A stretch of 64,000 nucleotides of DNA from positions 17,696,977 through 17,760,976 of the forward strand of contig NC_051440.1 of the NCBI RefSeq assembly GCF_001649575.2, in the 5' to 3' direction. The notes under the pieces were generated by a model. That model had not been told where the DNA came from and did not search any database. It saw only the letters and a program-made list of their open reading frames with translations. Below are positions 50,726-61,748 of this stretch, in pieces; positions within the stretch are counted from its first letter, which is position 1, and every line of letters starts with the position of its first letter. The DNA comes from Kryptolebias marmoratus. Its lineage: Eukaryota > Chordata > Actinopteri > Cyprinodontiformes > Rivulidae. The position numbers were made by a program, and so were the translations under genes.

Positions 50726-53700
50726 TTAATCAGTCTTTTCCATCTTGTATGAACTTCCTTCTGGTCTGAAAATTTGTGCTCAATTCAAACTACGCTAAAG
50801 ATGGTAAAAAAAAAAAGCACAGAATGATAACAGATAAATGTTATAGCCTTGTTTCCAGATGGTTTCTACAATCAACATTACTGTGTTTTCTTGTTTTGGC
50901 AGACATCAGATAGCCTCAGTCTATTTTGGCTGCATTTTATTACAAGTGGCTCATCTCTTGATTTGAAACAGAGTGTGTGCTGGACTTGTCTCTCTATGGT
51001 CAGCACTTCTCAGACTTCAATAAAAACATTTTCTACTGGCAGACAGAGGAAGAGAGAAAGAGTGAAAGAGATCCAAGCAACCTCTCACCTCTCTCATCAT
51101 AAGAAGCCTTCCTCCCAGGGCTATGAGCACTCCTTCACACAGAAAAGTAAAAAGAGAGAGGGATGAGAATCTGTCAGGTTCAAACAACAAAGAGGTGCTG
51201 TCTTATACATCCTTCCTCAACCTGTCCCCTTCAGTGGCAGTGACATCATTTAAATCATTTAAATCCTCTCCAACATGACCTATGGCGAGTGACCCATCAT
51301 TCGAACGCTCACACCTCCTTGTGAGACAGCTGCTGAACTGCTTATTTGGCAGAAAATACCAACCGGCTAACTATGTGATTTATTCAAAATTATTCCTCCA
51401 CGGTGCTCCTTCACTCAGAGCGTTTGCCCATAGTTCACTGTGGTCCAGGCAATTAGGAGCAGGCGCAGGCCACACCTCTCCAGGAGACGGAGCACCTGGC
51501 TACAGCAGACAGACATAAGGAGGAGCAGAGCCGAGCGGCGCGCAGCTTTTCCGTGATGGGCTGGAATAACTAAGCAGAGCAGAGAGGGAGAGGGAGAGGG
51601 TGAAGAATGCAAGCAAGGCACTTTAGGATTCATTTAAGTTCCCCATCTCCCTGGTCACTTTATTAGCAGTCTGGGAAGAGTGATGCATGTCCCAAAGCTA
51701 TGCAAAATGCATAATCAAGCATTTAAATACGCGCCATGTGGATGGGTGTGTGCATGTGTGTGCACCTGCGTGTGCATACGTACCAAACTTTTGGAGTGTA
51801 TTACATACATGCACAATCACGCACACTCACAAAATGCTTACTCCTGTAAAACTTCAAGGTATTCAACTCTTACACTTTTGTACTAACACTTTATACCACA
51901 CTTAGCCTCCTTTAGTATTCCCAAAAGCTGCATTGGAACGGTCGCCTGTGTAATGTAAAGAAAATCTCAGTAATGTATTACAGTAAATCCTTTTACGGTT
52001 CCTGAGCCTTACGTGTGGTTGCATTTTTGTGAAATCAGAGCTGGGTAAATTTGAGTTTGAAAAAAAAAAACAGAGTTTTCTTCTCATACTGAAATCGCAG
52101 TTGCAACCTCTTCCAATCCATCGTTTCTGCTGTTTCGGTGTCAAGTTGAGACAGAAAGCAGTTGACGACGAAGGGGCCTTTTTATTCCCTGCTCAACAAC
52201 AGACTGCGAGTAGAAAACAAACAAGCAAATAAAGAGAGATGGGAAGGTCCCCCTTGAGAGGCAGATGCATGATACCAATATGTGAAGAAAGAGACTGATT
52301 TTTTTTTAAGGGCCTTATCCTGAAAACAAGGCAGAACTGCTTCTCCTTTAGTGATTTAAAGGAAACAACCAAGAAGTGAACTGGCAGAAGAGGAGGTGAA
52401 TAAGCAGATGTGGCTGGTAGCGTAACCTTGTTTTTATGTCGAGCGTGAAAAAAACTTTTCTTTTAGTGAGGGTGCAATAATATTTAAGATGGTTGTGAAA
52501 TCATATTATTAAAAAAATAAAAGCTTAAGTTTAAATCTAGGAAGAAATAAAAATGACTAACTATGATCTACTGGGCTTTATGGAAGACTGGAGAGTCCTA
52601 CAGGCCTGCTCATTGACCTGGGAAATGGGCTGCAATTTCCTTGATCATTTTAGGAAAGAAAAGAAGAAAAAGTAGCACGGAACCAAAAGGTGAGGGGAGA
52701 AGGGACACGTCTTAAGGTCCTTCTCGGGGATATAAAAAAAGGTCTTAGTGTGAGGGAGGACTGATGACAAAAAGAGCAGCATCCTGAGGCCCTGAAGGGG
52801 CTGCAACTAACCAGGTCAGCATTTCACATGTGTCACTTCCTGTTGGCCTCAGCGAGAGGAGCGTGGCTGTAGTGTGGCATGGCACGGTGGCCGGCGGGGC
52901 AGAGGGCCTGTCAGGCTGACACATGAGGTTATGCAGCAGGCAAACGAACAAAAACAGGCACATATTCACTACTACCCCTCTCCGAACCAGTGGAATTCCG
53001 GTTAAAGGTAGAGTGACAAAAGGCAGAGAAGCTTCTAAGAAAAGATTTGCTTTAAAATGAACACTGTCATGAAAAGAAGAGGCGTTCTGGAAGAAGGGAG
53101 GAACCTCTCTTGAACTTTCCACCTCTTATTGTTGTATGTGGGCCATGACACATAAAACACGTGGCATCATCTTATAAATCATAATCAGTAAAGCAAGTGT
53201 AAACCAGTATGAAGGCACAGGAGCAGCTGGAATATCTTCTCCTCTGATCTGTTTGAAGGCCGTTCTTCAGTTCAGCTTCGTAAAGATCCAGTCTCCTTAA
53301 ATAAAATATTTATTCCAGCAAACAACCCAGCAAAAGAATACATCCCATATTTATATATTTTGCCTGTACGAATGACTGTTGCAGATCAGCTCTCTGTCTG
53401 CCTGTCCTGCGCTGCCTCTATGGCCTGTGTTAATGTTGCTGTTTGACATTGCAAGCAGCAGGCTTTTTTTTTTCCTCCCAGCAGCCTCAGCGGACACTGA
53501 GCTTTAGCCTAATTGGTTCCAGAGCAGACCCTGACAGAACTCTCCTCAGCGGCATGCAGCCATATTAATACCCCCTGCCACACACAGACACACACATAAC
53601 AAAAACAAGCACAGCAATCAGTAACTAACTCACTAATTAACGCCCTTACAAAGCATCTCATTAGCATGTGCTGTAGAAAAAGGACAGTGAGGGAAATGAG

Positions 53701-54117
53701 CATTTTGGATTAACAAAAAAGGAATGAAATTACAAAATAAGACCACGAGACACGTGTGTACTGTATTCCACTCAGGGGCCAAGGGCCTTGGTTGGCCCAC
53801 CAAGCAGCCCACCGCTTCTCAGGGGAGTCCATTACAACTCTCAGAGGAGGACATCGGCAGAGGAGATAAGCATAATTTTAAAGGCAATCAGGAAAAATAA
53901 ATCTCTGGCACGCAGGCAACACTTTAGTTGTTAACCAGCGACTTAACCTGCATGTACTGTGAGCGGAATGGGAGATGGATGGGTTAGGGGCTCGGAGAAA
54001 ACAGCATGTAGTTACAGCAAGGATCAAAGGCCAAGAGCAGCAGAGTTTAAAGGTTTGCACAACAGGAGATGAATTTTAAAAAAAAGATCTTATCGGATAC
54101 TAAATGCACTGTAATTA

Positions 54118-54661
54118 AAGGGATAGTTCAAATCTTTCAAAGTGAAGTTTTGTGAACAAATAATATCTTGGAATAACATGGAACAGACGGGTTTTAAAAT
54201 GACCTTAGCTTGGAAATCTAGAATCAGATTATTTAGTTAACAGCTAGTCTGAGTGGAGCCAAGACCAAAGCAGACTTCTGCTGCATTAAAACAACTCTAA
54301 TCTCAACGATTTCATCACTGTTCATGCAAACACTGTTTTATAAATCTTTACACCGCTGTCATTTTGGCAAAGACAGCCAGAAGTGCTACAGACAGCTGCT
54401 GCTGCCGCCACTGTTTGCACCTGCAAAGAACCATACAATTTAATGAAAATAATCTTGCAATCCCAAACTGACAGAAATGTAGAGGGCTATAACATAACAT
54501 TTGGATGAACCAGAGTTAGTTTTTTTCCTGTTAGCTCAATAATCCCATCAAAGTTAAACTATTTCTCCAAACTGACGCTTTATAAGAAACGATCTACAAC
54601 AGGTAAGATATTAATTGTTCAGAATTTTTCCACAGAACCCCTCTTCAAAAGCTGTAACTTT
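54118..54661. mobile_element. Long-inverted-repeat DNA element, copy 1
   Basis: The left end (AAAGGGATAGTTCAAATC, then AGTGAAGTTTTGTG and AATAATATCTT) is matched by the reverse complement of the right end (CTTTTGAAGAGGGGTTCTGTG, then ATTAATATCTTACC). The interior contains TTAACAGCTAGTCTGAG and AAACTATTTCTCCAAACTG. Both are shared in order and orientation with the copy at 61125-61748. It has no coding capacity, so it is probably a non-autonomous foldback or MITE-like element. Superfamily unknown; exact ends and target duplication not resolved. Confidence 0.7.
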
Positions 54662-55599
54662 AATACTGCTAATATATTTGATAAAGTTTTAGAGTTTGTA
54701 CATGTTTTTTGGTTTTGTGTAGCATATCTACGAGCATTTTGTCTCTGTGCACACATGACAAGCTTCTCCTCAGCACACTTCTGCCGCTTAATACCCTGGT
54801 TTTACTGTTGCTTCATCACAGCCTATAAAAGCAGCACCTCTTGAACCTTATGAAGGCAGCCAGCATTGAGCTAATTGTAAAACACAATCACAGGGTAAAT
54901 GTTTATCCCCTCCCTGCCACTCTTAACTCCTCTAATGAGCCTCTTGGAGGGGTTTCAACTCACGGCTCCAAAAAGCTAAAGAGAAAGTAACACAATCTGC
55001 TCAGACGGAGCCCGGTTCGAGTGAAGAGATGCAACTAAAGTTTCAACATAAAAACAAGACCATTAAAAAAGAAAAATGACCAGTTCAGTGTGTCGAAGAT
55101 AAAAATAAACGCTTCTAAGTTGATGATTAGGTACATTAGTTACGAGACGGACTTTTCTCTTCCAGGAATGTTCCATTAAGTGTATTGTTCTGTTCTGGAC
55201 TCTAACAGCAGAACACAGAGAGATTGGCTGGGAAGGATGAGCCCTCTGACCTTGCACTTCCTAGCCGTCCTGACCTGCCCATTATCCATCGCCGACCTCA
55301 CTATTATACCCACTGTCAGTACACGGTGCCGCACTGAACCGCACCGCCCTGAGCTTCGAGCGAGCAATCACTCTCCCCTCCGAGCGCCACCGCCAACCCA
55401 CTCAGTCAGACACAGAAAAAAAGAGTCAGAGAAAGAGAGAGATTCGAGTAATAGTAAGCAGATAGTTGGAGGTCAGAGGTCTCCTACAATCGGGACAACT
55501 GCTCCACTCCTGGCAGCCAGAGCGGAACTCTGGAAGGGACCTGGAAGTAGATATGGTGACCTTTTCTACAGAGGACCCCAAAATATACTCACTTATCAA

Positions 55600-55960
55600 A
55601 ATGACCTTAACATAGGAGCATGGGAAGGTAAGCAGAGGCCATCCATCATCTTAAAGATTAATCCTCCTCTCTATTCTTCTCGTGAATCTATTAATAATGT
55701 TGCCAAAGGGGAGAATTTGCGGCAAAGATTTATTCTGATATTGTGACTTTTATTCATTAGCCTATAACAGGGGGATTCCTGAGAAGGAAATCTGGAGACG
55801 GCTTCAGAAATGCTAATTTACTGCTCCTTCTCTATTCAAATTATACCACATCTTAATTCAATTAAATTTGAGGGGAATCTTCATACACAAAATTCTAATT
55901 CAATATAAAAATGGGAGATTATCGTTTACACCAGTCATTTATTCCTTAAAAGCAATTCTA
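55600..55960. promoter_or_regulatory. Candidate conserved non-coding element
   Basis: AT-rich unique sequence with TTAAAGATTAATCCTCC, GAATCTATTAATAATG, TTATTCATTAGCC, GCTAATTTACTGC and CTTAATTCAATTAAATTTG. It follows the 188-codon chance open frame that ends at 55746. Candidate only. Confidence 0.28.
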
Positions 55961-56892
55961 CACTATTTCCATTTCCTAATGCGCCCACATTTAGTATCTA
56001 AGATGAATCTGTGGCAGGTGTGAAGCTTGAAAATCAATTGCACCACAAATTCTGGTACTGGGAGCTTTTTCCTCACTCATTTAAACAAAGCAGTGGATTT
56101 CACACTGTGGCGCAGCACTGACAGCCCCAGGGGCATACTTCAATTAGGGAGTTTGGCGAGTTTAAACACTGTAGATCTACTCACGCTCAAAGGCGTTTGT
56201 CTCCCTCCCCCCCTCCCCTTTTCCTCCCTCTCAGCCTTTCTTCTCATATCTGTGCTGAGCACTCACTCCCCTCCATCTTCAAGTCCTGCTCTCTGTAATC
56301 AACCCAGTGCTAATGGCTTATTCTTTCTGCTCCAGCACCCACATTTCACTTGTTTATTTTCCCAAACTCGTAAATCTGGGGACATGTCACAAGTGCAGCG
56401 ATATTAGAGCAATAATCTCAGGTAATTATCAGATGCCCTCTCACTTTTTCCTCCCCCCCTTCCTGCTTCCGTTTAACTCTTACTTCACAGGGAGACTGAA
56501 GATTGCTCATTGTTCCTATAAACTGACTTATGCAGGCAGGTTTTACGAACATAAACATTTAGATTTTAACTTTTGCATTTATTTATAAAACAAGTCTCTC
56601 TTGAATGTTTAAATTATTTCGCTTTTATTTCATGTCTTTAGCTTTTTTTTTGCACTGAAACAATTTATGCAACTCCAAATTAGAGCTTTATTGCTACGTT
56701 TTACAGTCTGTACAACTTAGATGTTAGATGTTAGTTTAAAAACAAAATAATCAGAATATTCTTTACTGTTCTTCAGTGTCTGGGATTCAGCAGATGCTTA
56801 AAATTGGAGAAAAAAAAACTTTCAGACTCGTTTTTGGTTATGTCAACTAAAACAAACGGATGGTTTTTCAAATAATTTTAAAGTAAAATTTC

Positions 56893-57240
56893 ATCTATCC
56901 ATTTTCGTTTTTTCTTGCAGGGTTGCGGGGAGCCGGTGTCTGTCTCCAGCGGTTATTGGGCGAGAGGCGGGGGGACACCCTGGACAGGTCGTCAATCCAT
57001 CACAGAGCCAGACGATCATTCACGTTCTCACTCCCACCTACTGACAATTTAGAGTTACCAGTTAACCTATCATGCATGTTTTTGCTCTGTTTGAGGATAC
57101 CGGAGTGCCAGGAGAGAAAAAAAAACGTGAAAAAACCACGCAGAAAGACCCCAGCTGGGTGTCGAACCTGCGACCTTCTTGCTGCTTCAGCTTGAACAAA
57201 AAGGCGCCAATGTGCTGCCTCGAGAGAAAAACATGTTGTA
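56893..57240 (-). repeat. Widespread teleost interspersed repeat, truncated
   Basis: The plus strand shows, in order, TCTATCCATTTTCG, GGGCGAGAGGCGGGG, ACACCCTGGACAGGTCG, CAATCCATCACAGAGCC, CAATTTAGAGTTACC, TTAACCTATCATGCATG, ACCACGCAGAAAGACCCC and CAGCTGGGTGTCGAACC. This order is that of a very common fish repeat I know by sequence but cannot name with certainty. On the minus strand it would end in an ATGGATAGATG-type tail, consistent with a retroposon 3' end. It lies about 500 bp downstream of exon 5. Confidence 0.75.
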
Positions 57241-57740
57241 GATATTATTATTTTTTCTATTGTGGATGTTACCAAACTAGCATATATTATGGAAACCTGG
57301 TGATATGGCTATAATAGGTTTTAGAAACCATTTTCCATGGAACGCATATAAATAAACCATTTCACAGAAGTTCAAAAACTTTATTTCCTAACCTGCCAAG
57401 TGTTCTTGGGCAGCAGACCAAACTCCACTTTTGATGCTGATGTGTTAAATGACCCAAAATCGTGATCAGGGGCAGAATAACAAATGTTGCATGAATGTTT
57501 GTAAATGAGTGATTGTGTCTTGTACTGTAACGTGCTTTAAGAAACTTAAAAAAAAATAAAGCTTTAATAAATGGTGTCCGCTGTTGTTTATCACGCTTCG
57601 GCTACAGAGGCAGCCTCATCACTACAGGATCAGCTCTTTTCTGGCTTAGGGATTCACTGAAATAAATATATTTACATCACTGGACTCCAGAGCTCTCCGT
57701 TTTCTAAGAAATAAGGGGTCACATAGATTGTCACACTTAC

Positions 57741-57847
57741 CCACTCCTGCTGTATGAGGCTAACTGCCTTGCTGGCCCGGGACAGGTTTCGACACGCCAG
57801 GATCACACGAGCACCGTGTAGAGCAAAGGTCCTGGCGGTTTCAAAGC
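57741..57847 (-). CDS. WWOX: WWOX exon 5 (residues 137-172), SDR domain start
   Basis: This 107-nt exon begins with the last two bases of a glycine codon (human G137, the end of the TGxxxGIG NAD(P)-binding loop encoded by exon 4) and ends exactly after a Trp codon. The translation begins [20 protein letters not shown] and ends with IQQEW, covering the helix after the glycine loop and the second beta strand of the Rossmann fold. The ACRN motif is the usual position of cofactor-phosphate contacts in SDRs. The donor on the minus strand is GTAAGT. The acceptor is CAG, but it follows a (TG)12 repeat and has only a very short pyrimidine stretch. Skipping this exon would shift the frame, because 107 is not a multiple of three. 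The next exon in transcript order is 25.5 kb away at 32184-32272. Confidence 0.95.
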
Positions 57848-57856
57848 CTGAGACAC

Positions 57857-57880
57857 CACACACACACACACACACACACA
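57857..57880 (-). repeat. (TG)12 tract in the exon 5 splice acceptor
   Basis: On the plus strand this is (CA)12. On the transcribed minus strand it is (UG)12, lying 10 to 33 nt upstream of the first base of WWOX exon 5, where a polypyrimidine tract is expected. Between it and the exon lies only GTGTCTCAG. UG repeats bind TDP-43 and related proteins, and a TG repeat at the CFTR exon 9 acceptor controls exon skipping. A similar effect here is inferred. Confidence 0.9.
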
Positions 57881-58224
57881 GAGACACAAAACCCAAAAAA
57901 ATAAGAGCAAAAGTGAGCAAGGCTTCAAAGATTAGTTTCCTTCTGAAAATATCTTTGATTCTACAGGATTGAATCTAATAAGGTGGTGGCGGGGGGCTGG
58001 CATGTGGGTGCAAGTTAAAACCCTCATCAATTTTCCATATAATTTATTTTATTGAGTAACCCAGTGGTCTAGCAGAGGGAGTTAATCATTTCTCTCTGAA
58101 GTGATGAAACTGATTGAATCATTGTGGTTTGAGACTTTTTTTTTTTTCTCCCTGTCTCATCTCTGATCAAGTTTTGAATCTGACCGACAGCTCTCCAGAA
58201 CACGTCGCTGCTCAAACCGAGTTA

Positions 58225-58310
58225 GGAGGGGTGGTGGGAGGGTAATTATGTTAATAATTACACAGCGATGGCAGTAATTAAGAAAGCATGGTTCATAATG
58301 GAAGGAGTCA
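58225..58310. promoter_or_regulatory. Candidate short homeodomain-site cluster
   Basis: GGGTAATTATGTTAATAATT followed within 25 bp by GGCAGTAATTAAG, in unique sequence about 400 bp upstream of exon 5 in transcript order. A TAAT cluster only; function is a guess. Confidence 0.25.
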
Positions 58311-59078
58311 AATGAGCAACAAAAACAGATACGTCATTCAAACTGAACCTCGGTGTGATATTTCAGCACATCAAAAGCGTTTCTGATAAGGGTCCCCCCC
58401 CGCTCATGAAACGAAGTCCCCAGATACGCACAGAATTTATCAGTCCGAGTCTACTACATGACTCCATCCAAATCATGTAGTCACGATAAAACTGACAGAA
58501 ACTGAAGATAGACGGAGAGAAGTTCATTTCTAAATTACAAGTCTAAATGGGTCATTTCATCCCGTAGGTTGAATTCATTTATATGGGTAACTTTATTCCT
58601 TAACCATATATATATTTTTTTTTTTTTGACATTCATTTCAGTTTCAGGGATAGTTTTAACAACAGAGCCGTATTACATTTTTTGTAAAAAAAAAAAAGTC
58701 ATATTTATATTTATTTATCAGGACTTGATTGACAAACTGTCAGGCTTCATAATTGATTGCGCCAAAGAGGATGTGAAAAGCAGAGCAGTAGGCAGAGTGC
58801 ATCAGAGGGTGGATTAATATGGACTGTAATTAGATTATATGTCTTAATCTGATTTTCATTAAGAGCAAAACTGGGAGGCCTAATTGTTAGAAGAGTGTTA
58901 AGGACTAATATCTATTAAAACTCAAAATTGGAGTAGGATTGGAATCCCTTTCTGACAAGTGAAGCATGGAAATGAAATTATATGACACCTTATTAGGTGT
59001 AATGAAGGGGACTGTGGCTGAGAGCAAAGATCATTTCACTCACAGGTAATGGAAGTGAAAATAAAAACAAGAAGACAG

Positions 59079-59102
59079 AAAAAAAAAAAAAAAAAAAAAA
59101 AA
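59079..59102 (+). repeat. Poly(A)24 run
   Basis: Twenty-four consecutive A in intron 4. On the transcribed minus strand it is a U-run. No retroposed body was recognised beside it. Confidence 0.88.
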
Positions 59103-60014
59103 CAGGCACTGTGACACTGGAGTTAAAAAACAAAAATCACTCCGAGCAAGCTGTAGGAAAGAAATGTTAATTTTTCTCAGTCTCAAAATCTCCATCTAAA
59201 TAATTGTACTTAAATAATAAAGAGACACTCGATGCCAAGTAAGCCAGGGTTTCTCATGCTTTATTTTAGATCACTGTATAAAGAAGTTTATATGAAGAGA
59301 AATGTGCAACATTATACAAACTATAGGTTGGACTTCTGGAACAACTTCTAACTCCAAACAACTGGAGCGAAAACCAAACAGGAGAACTCCATTTAGAGCC
59401 ATAAAAAGAAGTGAGATTTCATATCAGTCACGGTTTTTTTTGTTTTTTTTCGTCATTTTTGTTTCTATAAAGAGTCACTAAACTTTTAGTCAGCATAAAC
59501 TGCAAACAACTGTCTGAAAAAAGTTTAGTTATCTTTTTTTAAGTGTGATTCCCGAAAAGATCAAATCTGAACAACATAAAATTTCAACAAAATCATATTT
59601 TAAAAGTGGATGACTTTAATAAAAATATATATTTGATCATTTTGTGCCCTTGTGATTTTGCTTATGGGGACAAATAAATAACTTTCACATTATAGATTTT
59701 GCCACGACTCAAATCAAAGATAATCTTTTATTTTGCAAGACTACAAAAAAAAAATTGCTTTTAAAAAAGTGACGTTATTTCATGGAAAATAAACAGAATC
59801 TGGTACCTTTTCTGAACAAAGAAAAGAATAAATAAATAAACGACTTATTATTGATAAGTCTGGTTTCATGGATGAAGTATACTCAAAATTAAAAATATTT
59901 ATTTCAAAACATGTCATGATTCAAAAGTGATTCTGTTCAGCCTGTTTAAATTGGACAAGAGCAGTGACTTCTGGTAAACAACAACACCTCACACTCACTT
60001 GTTGTGTGTACAAA

Positions 60015-60240
60015 CCATGAAAGTGAAATTAATCGACGCCAGTGTTTTCCATAATGGAGAACAAATTAGAATATGGCAGCGACAACAGCAGCCGCGCCGA
60101 AGCCATGTATTTGCAATGACAAATAACAGGGGCTTGACATTAATTGTGAAATAACGAGAGCGGCGTTGCTGTAACAGAGACTCTCCGCCCCCTCGCCCGT
60201 GTTACCGGTGGAGAGGGCTGCAGTGAAAATTAGTTCTCGG
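60015..60240. promoter_or_regulatory. Candidate conserved non-coding element
   Basis: Unique sequence with GTGAAATTAATCGACG, TTCCATAATGGAG, ACAAATTAGAATATGGC, ATTTGCAATGACAAATAAC and CATTAATTGTGAAATAACG, plus many CpG sites (GCAGCCGCGCCGAAGCC, GAGAGCGGCGTTGC). The mix of AT motifs and preserved CpG contrasts with its flanks and suggests constraint. Not verified. Confidence 0.35.
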
Positions 60241-61124
60241 TCAGGTGTACAACTCAGGGATCCTGTTTCAGCATGGGATGCTGATGGTGCGACATGACAG
60301 GAGGTCAGGCGGCGGTTTCTTTTGCTCTGGTGGATCGACAGACGCCATGAGCTGTTTTACATCACACGGCAGGCCCGCGAAGCTCGCTCAGGTTCGTTTT
60401 TGTCTAATTAGATATCAACACGGTGAACTCGGAAACGCACGAGGAAGAGCGCATTACGTGATCAGAGCATCCTTAAACCCCGGCTGATGAAAAACACAAA
60501 CCTTTGATTGTGTTTATGCTCACGCTGAGGTTTCACAGGGTAACAGAAATACAGTAAATGGCTCGGCTGTTGTTGAAATTGTGTTTTACTGTAATGTATA
60601 AAAAGCATAAAAAAATTTGCAAAATGTCCATTAAGCAGTGAATGCTCTTCATGGTACATTAGGATCCTGGCCCTACTGATATCCCACAATAATGAGTGTG
60701 ATTTAGTGATTTCACGCTTTGTTTGTCCTCCCTGGCCCGGCGCCCCTTTCTGGATCCCCCCCCCCCAGTCGTACACAGGTGTATTGGCTCAATGTAATGA
60801 GATCATTACCGGCGTCGTCAGTAAACGTGTTTATTTGGCAAACGGAGCAGCCTGCTCCTTCTCTCTCATGATCTGCAACCAAAAAGGCATTTAACTAAAA
60901 TAAGCTCCGCAGCACAATTGGCCAATCAGAAGTCAATTCAAATCATTACGAGGCCTGTGGGCAAACATGGCGAGCTCCCACAATCACCTTTCGCCAGAGC
61001 TGAAGTTGGGCTTGAAAAAACACGGGAGCAACACGGCGCTCAGGAATAGTGTTGAGCCGCAAACAAAAAAAAAAAAAGAAACACATTATTCTCGAAATGG
61101 TCAAGAATGAAGGCAGGACTAAAA

Positions 61125-61748
61125 AAACTGAGGAAAAACCTTCCAAAGTCTGAACAAGAACTTTAAAATCTACAGCTCAAGACTGCTAAAATAACAAATA
61201 TCTTACCTGTTATAGATAGCTTCATAAACAACCTCATTTTGGAGAAACAGAGTTAATTTCTGACCAAACTGACGAGCTAACAGCTAGTCTGAGCGGGATC
61301 ACAGTGGACTGCTGCTGATGTAAAACAACTCAAGCCTTAAATATCTCATCACAACTTTACTTTATAAACATTTACGGAACTTTAAGAAGTACCCCAGGCT
61401 GCAGCAGAAGTGTTACATTTAGCTGCAGTTCTATTATTTGTGCTTTCAATAAACTGTATGATTCTATGTAAATAACTTTGCTAAACTGGTGGGAATGTAA
61501 AAGTTTATAAAACAGTATTTTTTATGAACCGCTATGAAACTTTTTAGACTGAAGCTGTTATAAGATGGCAGCAATCACCCCTGGACTTAGCCCTGCTCAG
61601 ACTAGCCATTAGCTCGTTAATCACAAACTATTTCTCCAAACTGGGGCTGTCCTAAGAGCCACCTACAACAGGTAAGATATTTATTACTCCTAAACGTTTA
61701 ACAGAACCCTGCTTCCAAAAAAAAAAAGAAATCAAAACTATCACTTTC
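61125..61748. mobile_element. Long-inverted-repeat DNA element, copy 2
   Basis: The arms are clearest at 61195-61296 (AATATCTTACCTGTTATAG ... TTTTGGAGAAACAG ... GACGAGCTAACAGCTAGTCT) and 61593-61683, which is their reverse complement with mismatches (AGACTAGCCATTAGCTCGTT ... ATTTCTCCAAACTGG ... CTACAACAGGTAAGATATT). The right end GAAATCAAAACTATCACTTT is the reverse complement of the copy 1 left end (AAAGGGATAGTTCAAATC), which fixes the outer limit there. The left outer end is degenerate. It is non-coding and in the same orientation as copy 1. Confidence 0.75.

Larger units (their letters stand above)
32273..57740 (-). other. WWOX intron 5
   Basis: A 25468-nt intron between exons 5 and 6. It holds two internally deleted LINEs (40820-41527 and 49775-50725), one long-inverted-repeat element (54118-54661), two further probable interspersed repeats (46600-47075 and 56893-57240), microsatellites (43700-43729, 47539-47556, 47700-47719, 48622-48662, 48827-48844) and candidate regulatory blocks. 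The remaining parts (for example 33000-39000, 41600-45200, 50800-54000) are unique-looking, with purine-rich patches at 34780-35080. No gene was recognised. The longest open frame in the window (55180-55746, plus strand, 188 codons) matches nothing I know. Confidence 0.9.

Noticed and set aside
57160..57185. GTGTCGAACCTGCGACC, resembling a tRNA B-box
   Set aside because: It is a conserved part of the common fish repeat at 56893-57240. No matching A-box or cloverleaf was seen.
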